Shown piece after piece: positions 42,277 through 52,400 of a stretch of DNA of 64,000 bases. Where the stretch lies: the NCBI RefSeq assembly GCF_052857255.1, contig NW_027526485.1, positions 2,542,001 through 2,606,000 of the forward strand, written 5' to 3'. Positions within the stretch are counted from its first letter, which is position 1, and every line of letters starts with the position of its first letter. Below the pieces are notes generated by a model. The model did no database searches. It saw nothing but the letters and a program-made list of their open reading frames with translations, and was not told the DNA's origin. Made by a program: the position numbers and the translations under genes. This stretch comes from Amblyomma americanum. Taxonomy: Eukaryota > Arthropoda > Arachnida > Ixodida > Ixodidae.

Positions 42277-44435
42277 GTCGTATTCCTGGAGCCGCAGACT
42301 CCATCGGACGAGGCGAGCGGACGGGTCTTTAAGGCTTGCGAGCCAGCATAAGGCAGGAGATGATCGGTCACCACCTTAAAATTTTTGCCGTACAGGTACC
42401 GTCGGAATTTCGAAGTGGCCCATACAATGGCAAGGCATTCTTTCTCGGTAGCGGAATAGTTTGATTCGGCTGGTGACAAACATCGACTTGCGTAAGCGAT
42501 GACCCGTTCTTGACCTGCTTGGATCTGGACCAGGACAGCACCTAAGCCGATGTTGCTGGCATCAGTATGGAGCTCCGTGTCGGCGTTTACGTCGAAGTGA
42601 GCCAGAACGGGAGGCGCCTGCAGGAGGCTTTGAAGGCTGCGGAATGCATTTTCTTGCGCTGCTTCCCATGTGAAAGGTGTGTCCGACCTTGTTAGGCGCG
42701 TCAGCGGCTCGGCAAGGCGAGAAAAATCTTTCACGAAGCGACGGTAATACGCGCACAATCCAAGAAAACGGCGGACAGCTTTCAGGTCTTGCGGCGGCGG
42801 AAAATGGGCAATAGCTGTTGTTTTTTCAGGATCAGGCTGAACACCGGCTTGATTCACAACGTGCCCTAAGAACTTCAGCTCTGTATACGCAAAGTGGCAT
42901 TTCTCATTTTTGAGCGTGAGTCCAGAAGACCTTACTGCTTGTAGGACCAATTCGAGGCGGTGAAGATGCTCCTGGAAAGTCGGGGCGAAGACGACAGCAT
43001 CGTCAAGATAGACGAGACACGTCTGCCATTTTAAATCGGCAAGGACGGTATCCATGAGGCGTTGGAAAGTTGCCGGTGCAGAGCACAGTCCAAAGGGCAT
43101 GGCCGTAAATTCATACAGGCCATCTGGAGTAATAAAAGCTGTTTTTTCACGGTCCCGCTCATCGACCTCAATTTGCCAGTAACCTGACTTGAGGTCCATC
43201 GAAGAAAAGTATTTAGCGCTACAAAGGCGATCCAGAGCGTCGTCGATCCGGGGGAGAGGATAGACATCCTTTTTGGTGATTTTGTTTAAGCGACGGTAGT
43301 CTACACAGAACCGCAATGTTTCGTCTTTCTTCTTCACAAGGACGACTGGCGCTGCACAGGGACTCCGGGAAGGACAAATTACGTCGTCGAGGAGCATTTC
43401 CTTGACTTGGCGGCCAATAGCGTCGCGTTCAGCGGGAGTCACTCGGTAGGGGGACTGTCGGAGAGGGTGCACGTTATCGTCCGTAATAATGCGATGCTTC
43501 GCTAGGTGAGTTCGTCCAACACGCGATGATACCGAGAAGATGTCGCCGTAGCGCAGAAGAAGATCTTTAACTTGTTGTTGCTGCGTCGGGGAGAGTGCTG
43601 GATTGACGTCGAACGTGAAACCAGTGACTGGGCTCTGCTCTTGCGACAACGACATTGTGGAAATACTGGGTGTGCTGTTGACATGGGCGATGGCATCAAC
43701 GTGAGCCACAACGGTTCCCACGTTCAGATGTTGGTGTGCACCACCGAAATTGGTTATCAGCACTTCTGTTTCTCCGTCGACGAGATTAACGACTCCTCTG
43801 GCGACAGCAAGGCTCCTGGCAAAAAGCAAGATCTGGTTGCCTTCCGCGACGCCTTCGAAATTCCGCACAGTCTTGGCGCCGACAGAAACCATAATACTCG
43901 AACGAGGTGGGATGGTGACGTGGTCATCCAGGATGCAAAGTGCGGTCGGATGGTCTGGATCTCTGTGTATTGCGTTCTCTGTGGAGAAACATGACTGGAG
44001 GTCGATGACCGCTCCATTCTCGGTCAAGAAATCCATCCCGATAATGACGTCACGTGAACAATGTTCGAGTATAACGAACGTTGCCAGGTGGATTGCGCCT
44101 TGAACTGCTACTCTTGATGTGCAAGTCCCGGTCGGTGTAACTAAGTGACCCCCGGCTGTACGAATCTGTGGGCCCATCCACGGAGTGGTGACCTTTTTCA
44201 GAGTGGCGACGAAATTTCCACTGAGGATAGAGTAATCCGCCCCTGTGTCGACGAGTGCAGTGACGTCTGTTCCGTCGAGGGAAATGCTCAGGTTTGCTGT
44301 CGTAGACGGCGTGTGAGCGGTACGGCGCGGTGTTCGGTCACGGCTGCGGTGCGGCGCGGGTTCATTTCGATACGTCAGGTGGCATTCCCGTCGAGTCGGC
44401 GTGTCACGGTGTTGGACGGCATTCGGTCGTGGCAT
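42273..44435 (-). pseudogene. gypsy pol: protease, reverse transcriptase, RNase H (frameshifted)
   Basis: Protease motif LVDTGADYS near residue 60, counted from the Met at 44435; the real N-terminus lies upstream in this frame through a -1 shift from gag. RT follows with FCVDYRRLNKITKKDVYPLP, MDLKSGYWQIEV, FGLCSAPATFQRLMD and the catalytic VYLDDAVVF near residue 474. RNase H begins near 625 with LHTDASNIGLGAVL, ATEKECLAIVWA and VVTDH. Just after VVTDH the frame breaks (about 42353-42362); the downstream frame carries on into integrase. One lesion in an otherwise complete pol suggests recent inactivation or a sequence error. Confidence 0.9.
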
Positions 44436-44505
44436 CGGGTGGCCACCTAGTTGCGGCGTAGGAGGGTCTGTTACATTTCGTCGGTGAGCAACCTCCCCCT
44501 CAAAG

Positions 44506-44525
44506 GTTGCTGCTTTTAGTTTTTC
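44506..44525 (-). promoter_or_regulatory. Candidate -1 frameshift site between gag and pol
   Basis: On the element strand the gag frame ends CAG AAA AAC TAA. A one-base backward slip at AAA AAC enters the frame GAA AAA CTA, which is open into pol without a stop up to the protease. AAAAAAC is a classical slippery heptamer; here the first base is G, so slippage would rely mainly on the A-site codon. Downstream RNA structure was not assessed. Confidence 0.5.
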
Positions 44526-45850
44526 TGGCGGGGGCTTGGCGACCTTCCCCGAGGAAAGTCACCGTAAGACCGACGACGTGGGGATGGCGACCTGCGGGTC
44601 CCACCGGCAGATTCGGCCAGATAATCGTTGATTTCTCTGGGTCGCTGCCCAGGCTGCGGACGTGGTGCATCTGCAGGGAACCCCGGCAGGCCCAACTGAC
44701 GATACCTGCAGTTGCGGTACAGGTGGCCCGGCTCATCGCAGTGATAGCAGAGAGGACGGTAGTTGGGAGTGCGCCAGATGTCACTTTTACGGGGATACGA
44801 TGGAGCAGGACGAGCAGGTGGTGGCGGCCGAAAAGAGGCCGGGGTTTCCTGAAGACGAGTCGGCGGCGGTTGTGCGCGACGAGCAACAGCGGCGTATGTC
44901 ATTTGCGGTGGGGCTGTGGACGGCTGAAAGGGAGCTGGTGTTGTAAGCGCCTGTTGCACCTCTTCCCGAATAACCTCGGATAGAGCAGTAACCGTTGGCG
45001 CAGGCGGCGTAGCCGGGAACAGCTTCTGGAGCTCCTCGCGAACGATAGCTCGTACGGTTTCGCGAAGCATGTGGGTGTTACTGATGTCCGTGGTTGCCGC
45101 AGTCATGGCCAAAGGTTGACGCTCGTATTGCCGCAACCGCATATCGAGTGTCTTTTCCATGGTGGTTGCCTCCGACAGAAACTCTGCGACCGTGCTCGGT
45201 GGATTGCGAACCAGTCCGGCAAAGATTTGCTCCTTGACACCTCGCATAAGGTACCGGAGTTTCTTCTGCTCTGTCATGTCCGGGTCAGCTCGACGAAATA
45301 ACTTTGCCATCTCTTCGAAGTATACCAGTATGCTTTCATTTGGTAGCTGGGTTCGGGACTGAAGGAGCAGATCGGCCCGTTCTCTTCGAATCACCGTGGT
45401 GAAATCCTTCAGGAACTGGTATTTAAATACGTTCCACGTCGTTATGGACGACTCCCGGTTCTCGAACCCCGTACGAGCTGCGCCCTCCAGCGAAAAGAAC
45501 ACGTGTTGAAGCTTGGAGTCTTCCGCCCATCTGTTGTACCGGGCCACGCGTTCAAATTTCTCCAGCCAGTCTTCCGGGTCTTCGCCTGGAGAAGCTTGGA
45601 AGATCGGTGGCTCCCGAGGCTGCTGCAGCACAACAGAAGGTGAACTAATCGTCGTCTGCATGCCTATTTCGGGCTGGACGGTCGTCGACGATGGCGCTGA
45701 ACGAACCGCTTGGGTTGAGCGAGACTCAAGAAGCCAAAACACGGGTTGAAGGCCTTGGAGCCGGCGGCTGCCGTGGTGTACAGGCGTCACCTCGATGGCA
45801 GATGACCCTCGAGGACTTGAATCCCTGCTTGCATGGGGAGTCCGAGGCAT
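44516..45850 (-). CDS. gypsy gag with CCHC zinc knuckle
   Basis: I choose the ATG at 45848-45850 (444 residues), since the frame remains open upstream into the 5' LTR but has no better start inside the element. A capsid-like retrotransposon gag region spans about residues 115-260 (EDPEDWLEKFERVARYN, WNVFKYQFLKDF, ESILVYFEEMAKLFRRAD). A zinc knuckle CYHCDEPGHLYRNC lies near 366-379, and an arginine/serine/proline-rich tail follows. The stop TAA at 44516-44518 directly follows a slippery GAAAAAC word; pol is in the -1 frame from there. Structural protein of the retrotransposon particle. Confidence 0.9.
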   Translation of the reverse strand: MPRTPHASRDSSPRGSSAIEVTPVHHGSRRLQGLQPVFWLLESRSTQAVRSAPSSTTVQPEIGMQTTISSPSVVLQQPREPPIFQASPGEDPEDWLEKFERVARYNRWAEDSKLQHVFFSLEGAARTGFENRESSITTWNVFKYQFLKDFTTVIRRERADLLLQSRTQLPNESILVYFEEMAKLFRRADPDMTEQKKLRYLMRGVKEQIFAGLVRNPPSTVAEFLSEATTMEKTLDMRLRQYERQPLAMTAATTDISNTHMLRETVRAIVREELQKLFPATPPAPTVTALSEVIREEVQQALTTPAPFQPSTAPPQMTYAAVARRAQPPPTRLQETPASFRPPPPARPAPSYPRKSDIWRTPNYRPLCYHCDEPGHLYRNCRYRQLGLPGFPADAPRPQPGQRPREINDYLAESAGGTRRSPSPRRRSYGDFPRGRSPSPRQKN

Positions 45851-45880
45851 GGAATGCGTTACCCAGCGCCCTCCACCAGA

Positions 45881-46065
45881 TGTCACGGGTGGTACAGCTC
45901 GGTTGGACACGTCAAAGTAGGTGACTGCAGCGGACGTCAGTAGCAGTCCCAAAAGCGGAGCATTCGCAGCCAGACACTTCGGCTCCTTTTTCTAAGGCCA
46001 GCTCGCGCGCGCATTCCGCGCTCTCGTGGTTCTAGTAGAACGACGACGATGAATGGGCGGTGGCA
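45881..46065 (-). repeat. gypsy 5' LTR
   Basis: 185 bp, same ends as the partner LTR; four differences seen. Promoter expected here. The primer-binding site would lie at about 45862-45880 but I could not assign a tRNA. Confidence 0.92.
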
Positions 46066-46284
46066 ATATTGTATTGCATATTATACGTACTGACTGTTAC
46101 ACTTTCTAATGTATAAAGATGTATATTTTTAAATCTTCCACTGTATATGCCTTGTAAATAGGCGGCTCGAAGCTCGTCAAGTGGAAACTTCCACTTTTTT
46201 CTTCGAGCCCTCCTCGTCCTCCGTTAATCTTTTCTCAGAGGAAGAAATGAAATATTGATTGATTGATTGATTGATTTTCTGAAA

Positions 46285-46455
46285 GGCCGATTGATGACGT
46301 GCTTACGCAACCACTGCCCGTCCTATCAATTTCTAGCGTCTCTAATATCTCCCTCGTGACCTGCGAAGGATGCCGGTCGAAAATTACAAATTGTGGGAAA
46401 TCCGGAGCACAATGGCCGCCACCCTCATATTCACAGTCAAGGCAGTGTGAGCGTT
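46285..46455 (-). pseudogene. Penelope GIY-YIG nuclease fragment at satellite edge
   Basis: On the minus strand HCLDCEYEGGGHCAPDF, FDRHPSQVTREILETLEI, then GCVSTSSIGLSENQ. This is the end of a Penelope GIY-YIG domain (the TREI-EA and CVS-PSI-LS-xE signature). The YIG half is missing because the 130-bp satellite begins there. On the other side it abuts the (ATTG)n tail of the CR1/Jockey LINE. Confidence 0.7.
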
Positions 46456-49400
46456 TAAGTCGCATTTTGTACACTTGCGGCATACTTGCCTATTTGCTAC
46501 CTCAAATCGTATATTTGCTATTGCAAGGTATGGTTATATTTGCGAAGCTCCCTCTCCTGTTTCTCAATGGCTTCTTTGTCAGAGTCGATGTCGCATGTGG
46601 CACTCCGGCGGCATACTTGAATATTTGCTACCTAAAATCGTGTATTTGGTATTGCAAGCTATGGTTAGTTTGCGAAGCTCACTCAACTCTTCCTGAAGGG
46701 CTTCATAGTCAGGGTCTAAGTCGCATGTGGCACTCCTGCGGCATACTTGATTATTTGCTAAATCAAATCGTATATTTGGTACAGCAAGCTATGGTTTGTT
46801 TGCGAAGCTCCCTCACCTGTTTCTCAAGTGATTCTTTGTCAAGGTATAAGTCGCATGGGGCACACCTGCGGCATACTTGCCTATTTGCTACCTCAAATCG
46901 TATACGTGGTATTGCAAGCTATGGTTTGTTTGCGAAGCTCCATCACCTGTTTCTCTCGGGGTTCGTTTTCAGGGTCTACGTCGCACGTGGCACTCCTGCG
47001 GCATATTTGCCTATTTGCTACCTCAAATCGTATATGTGGTATTGCAAGCTATGGTTATGTTTGCGAAGCTCCCTCACCCGTTTCTCAAGGGCTTCTTTGT
47101 CAGGGTCTAAGTCGCATGTGGCACTCCTGCGGCATACTTGCCTATTTGCTACCTCAAATCATATATGTGGTATTGAAAGCCACGGTTTGTTTGCGAAGCT
47201 CCCTCACCTGTTTCTCAAGGGCTTCTTTGTCAGGGTCTAAGTCGCATGTGGCACTCCTGCGGCATACTTGCCTATTTGCTACCTCAAATCGTATGTGTGG
47301 TATTGCAAGCTATGGTTATGTTTGCGAAGTTCCCTCACCTGTTTCTCAAGGGCTTCTTTGTCAGAGTCGAAGTCGCATGTGGCACTCCTGCGGCATACTT
47401 GCCTATTTTCTACCTCAAATCGTATATGTGGAATTGCAAGCTATGGTTTGTTTGCGAAGCTCCCTCACCTGTTTCTCAAGGGCTTCTTTGGCAGGGTCTA
47501 AGTCGCATGTGGAACTCCTGCGGCATACTTGCCTATTTGCTACCTCAAATCGTATATGTGGTATTGCAAGCTATGGTTATGTTTGCGAAGCTCCCTCACC
47601 TGTTTCTCAAGGGCTTCTTTGTCAGGGTCTAAGTCGCATGTGGTACTTCTGCGTCATACTTGCCTTTTTGCTACATCAAATCGTATATGTGGTATTGCAA
47701 GCTATGGTTAGTTTTCGAAGCTCCCTCACCTGTTTCTCAAGTGCTTCTTTGTCAAGGTCTAAGTCGCATGGGGCACATCTGCGGCATACTTGCCTATTTG
47801 CTACCTCAAATCGTATATGTGGTATTGCAAGCTATGGTTTGTTTGCGAAGCTCCATCACCTGTTTCTGAAGGGCTTTTTGTCAGGGTCTAAGTCGCATGT
47901 GGCACTCCTGCGGCATAATTGCCTATTTGCTATCTCAAATCTTATATGTGGTATTGCAAGCTATGGTTTGTTTGCGAAGCTCCCTCACCTGTTTCTCAAG
48001 GGCTTCTTTGTCAGGGTCTAAGTCGCATTTGGTACCCTTGCGGCATACTTGCCTATTTGCTACCTCAAATCGTATATGTGGTATTGCAAGCTATGGTTAT
48101 GTTTGCGAAGCTCCCTCACCTGTTTCTCAAGGACTTCTTTGTCAGGGTCTAAGTCGCATGTGGTACTTCTGCGTCATACTTGCCTTTTTGCTACCTCAAA
48201 TCGTATATGTGGTATTGCAAGCTATGGTTAGTTTGCGAAGCTCACTCACCTCTTTCTCAAGGGCTTCTTAGTCAGGGTCTAAGTCGCATGTGGCACTCCT
48301 GCGGCATACTTGATTATTTGCTACCTCAAGTCGTATATTTGGTATAGCAAGCTATGGTTTGTTTGCGAAGCTCCCTCACCTGTTTCTCAAGTGCTTCTTT
48401 GTCAGGGTCTAAGTCGCATGGGGCACATCTGCGGCATACTTGCCTATTTGCTACCTCAAATCGTATATGTGGTATTGCAAGCTATGGCTTATTTGCGAAG
48501 CTCCATCACCTGTTTCTCTCGGGCTTCTTTTTCAGGGTCTACGTCACACGTGCCACTCCTGCGACATATTTGCCTATTTGCTACCTCAAATCGTATATGT
48601 GGTATTGCAAGCTATTGTTTGTTTGCGAAGCTCCATCACCTGTTTCTCAAGGGCTTCTTTGTCAGGGTCTAAGTCGCATGTGGCACTCCTGCGGTATAAC
48701 TGCCTATTTGCTACCTCAAATCTTATATATGGTATTGCAAGCTATGGTTTGTTTGCGAAGCTCCCTCACCTGTTTCTCAAGGGCTTCTTTGTCAGGGTCT
48801 AAGTCGCATTTGGTACCCTTGCGGCATACTTGCCTATTTGCTACCTCAAATCGTACATGTGGTATTGCAAGCTATGGTTTGTTTGCGAAGCTCCCTCACC
48901 TGTTTCTCAAGGGCTTCTTTGTCAGGGTATAATTCGCATGTGGCACTCCTGCGGCATACTTGCCTACTTGCTACCTCAAATCGTATATGTGGTATTGCAA
49001 GCTATGGTTTGTTTGCGAAGCTCCCTCACCTGTTTCTCAAGAGCTTCTTTGTCAGGGTCTAAGTCGCATGTGGCACTTCTGCGGCATACTTGCCTATTTG
49101 CTACCTCAAATCGTATGTGTGGTATTGCAAGCTATGGTTATGTTTGCGAAGTTCCCTCACCTGTTTCTCAAGGGCTTCTTTGTCAGAGTCGAAGTCGCAT
49201 GTGGCACTCCTGCGGCATACTGCCTATTTTCTACCTCAAATCGTATATGTGGAATTGCAAGCTATGGTTTGTTTGCGAAGCTCCCTCACCTGTTTCTCAA
49301 GGGCTTCTTTGGCAGGGTCTAAGTCGCATGTGGCACTCCTGCGGCATACTTGCCTATTTGCTACCTCAAATCGTATATGTGGTTTTGCAAGGTATGGTTA

Positions 49401-52400
49401 TGTTTTCGAAGCTCCCTCACCTGTTTCTCAAGGGCTTCTTTGTCAGGGTCTAAGTCGCATGTGGTACTTCTGCGTCATACTTGCCTTTTTGCTACCTCAA
49501 ATCGTATATGTGGTATTGCAAGCTATGGTTAGTTTGCGAAGCTCCCTCACCTGTTTCTCAAGTGCTTCTTTGTCAAGGTCTAAGTCGCATGGGGCACATC
49601 TGCGGCATACTTGCCTATTTGCTACCTCAAATCGTATATGTGGTATTGCAAGCTATGGTTTGTTTGCGAAGCTCCATCACCTGTTTCTCAAGGGCTTTTT
49701 GTCAGGGTCTAAGTCGCATGTGGCACTCCTGCGGCATAATTGCCTATTTGCTATCTCAAATCGTATATGTGGTATTGCAAGCTATGGTTTGTTTGCGAAG
49801 CTCCCTCACCTGTTTCTCAAGGGCTTCTTGGTCAGGGTCAGTCGCATTTGGTACCCTTGCGGCATACTTGCCTATTTGCTACCTCAAATCGTATTTGTGG
49901 TAATGCAAGCTATGGTTATGTTTGCGAAGCTCCCTCACCTGTTTCTCAAGGGCTTCTTTGTCAGGGTCTAAGTCGCATGTGGTAGTTCTGCGTCATACTT
50001 GCCTTTTTGCTACCTCAAATCGTATATGTGGTATTGCAAGCTATGGTTAGTTTGCGAAGCTCCCTCACCTGTTTCTCAAGTGCTTCTTTGTCAAGGTCTA
50101 AGTCGCATGGGGCACATCTTCGGCATACTTGCCTATTTGCTACCTCAAATCGTATATGTGGTATTGCAAGCTATGGCTTGTTTGCGAAGCTCCATCACCT
50201 GTTTCTCTCGGGCTTCTTTTTCAGGGTCTAAGTCGCACGTGCCACTCCTGCGGCATATTTGCCTATTTGCTACCTCAAATCGTATATGTGGTATTGCAAG
50301 CTTTGGTTTGTTTGCGAAGCTCCATCACCTGTTTCTCAAGGGCTTCTTTGTCAGGGTCTAAGTCGCATGTGGCACTCCTGCGGCATAACTGCCTATTTGC
50401 TACCTCAAATCTTATATATGGTATTGCAAGCTATGGTTTGTTTGCGAAGCTCCTTCACCTGTTTCTCAAGGGCTTCTTTGTCAGGGTCTAAGTCGCATTT
50501 GGTACCCTTGCGGCATACTTGCCTATTTGCTACATCAAATCGTACATGTGGTATTGCAAGCTATGGTTTGTTTGCGAAGCTCCCTCACCTGTTTCTCAAG
50601 GGCTTCTTTGTCAGGGTCTAATTCGCATGTGGCACTCCTGCGGCATACTTGCCTACTTGCTACCTCAAATCGTATATGTGGTATTTCAAGCTATGGTTTG
50701 TTTGCGAAGCTCCCTCACCTGTTTCTCAAGGGCTTCTTTGTCAGGGTCTAAGCTGCATGTGGCACTCCTGCGGCATACTTGCCTATTTGCTACCTCAAAT
50801 CGTATATGTGGTATTGCAAGCTATGGTATTTTTGCGAAGCTCCCTCACCTGTTTCTCAGGTGCTTCTTTGTCAGGGTCGAAGTCGCATGTGGCACTCCAG
50901 CGGCATACTTGCCTATTTTCTACCTACAATCGTATATACAGTATTGCAAGCTCCCTCACCTGTTTCTCAGGTGCTTCTTTGTCAGGGTTTAAGTCGCATT
51001 TGGTACACTTGCGGCATATTTGCCTATTTGCTACCTCAAATCGTATATGTGGTATTGCAAGCTATGGTATTTTTGCGAAGCTCCCTCACCTGTTTCTCAG
51101 GTGCTTCTTTGTCAGGGTCGAAGTCGCATGTGGCACTACAGCGGCATACTTGCCTATTTTCTACCTACAATCGTATATACAGTATTGCAAGCTATGGTGA
51201 TATTTTCGAAGCTCCCTCACCTGTTTCTCAGGTGCTTCTTTGTCAGGGTTTAAGTCGCATGTGGCACTCTTGCGGCATACTTGCCTATTTGCTACCTCAA
51301 ATCGTATGTGTGGTATTGCAAGCTATGGTTGTTTGCGAAGTTCCCTCACCTGTTTCTCAAGGGCTTCTTTGTCAGAGTCGAAGTCGCATGTGGCACTCCT
51401 GCGGCATACTTGCCTATTTTCTACCTCAAATCGTATATGTGGAATTGCAAGGTATGGTTTGTTTGCGAAGCTCCCTCACCTGTTTCTCAAGGGCTTCTTT
51501 GTCAGGGTCTAAGTCGCATGTGGTACTTCTGCGTCATACTTGCCTTTTTGCTACCTCAAATCGTATATGTGGTATTGCAAGCTATGGTTAGTTTGCGAAG
51601 CTCCCTCACCTGTTTCTCAAGTGCTTCTTTGTCAAAGTCTAAGTCGCATGGGGCACATCTGCGGCGTACTTGCCTATTTGCTACCTCAAATCGTATATGT
51701 GGTATTGCAAGCTATGGTTTGTTTGCGAAGCTCCATCACCTGTTTCTCAAGGGCTTTTTGTCAGGGTCTAAGTCGCATGTGGCACTCCTGCGGCATAATT
51801 GCCTATTTGCTATCTCAAATCTTATATGTGGTATTGCAAGCTATGGTTTGTTTCCGAAGCTCCATCACCTGTATCTCAAGGGCTTCATTGTCAGGGTCTA
51901 AGTCGCATGTGGCACTCTTGCGGCATACTTGCCTATTTGCTACCTCAAATCGTATGTGTGGTATTGGAAGCTATGGTTGTTTGCGAAGTTCCCTCACCTG
52001 TATCTCAAGGGCTTCTTTGTCAGAGTCGAAGTCGCATGTGGCACTCCTGCGGCATACTTGCCTATTTTCTACCTCAAATCGTATATGTGGAATTGCAAGG
52101 TATGGTTTGTTTGCGAAGCTCCCTCACCTGTTTCTCAAGGGCTTCTTTGTCAGGGTCTAAGTCGCATGTGGTACTTCTGCGTCATACTTGCTTTTTGCTA
52201 CCTCAAATCGTATATGTGGTATTGCAAGCTATGGTTAGTTTGCGAAGCTCCCTCACCTGTTTCTCAAGTGCTTCTTTGTCAAAGTCTAAGTCGCATGGGG
52301 CACATCTGCGGCGTACGTGCCTATTTGCTACCTCAAATCGTATATGTGGTATTGCAAGCTATGGTTTGTTTGCGAAGCTCCATCACCTGTTTCTCAAGGG

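Larger units (their letters stand above)
40618..46065 (-). mobile_element. Ty3/gypsy LTR retrotransposon, nearly intact
   Basis: 185-bp LTRs at 40618-40802 and 45881-46065 begin TGTCACGGG and end in CA. They differ at four positions by my reading. The target duplication is ATAT (40614-40617 and 46066-46069). Internal coding on the minus strand is gag, then protease-RT-RNase H, then integrase, the gypsy order (integrase last). Gag and pol are in different frames (-1). A frameshift in RNase H disables pol. A purine-rich stretch (GCCGGGGAGTAA on the element strand) precedes the 3' LTR. Confidence 0.93.
39065..46280 (+). mobile_element. CR1/Jockey-type LINE split by a gypsy element
   Basis: RT coding at 39065-40372, 3' UTR from 40373 to 40617, interrupted by the LTR element, resuming at 46070 and ending in GAAGAAATGAAATATTGATT with an (ATTG)n tail at about 46253-46276. 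The two halves join across the 4-bp duplication ATAT. The element is 5'-truncated; endonuclease is missing. Clade placement (CR1, L2 or Jockey group) is approximate. Confidence 0.8.
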
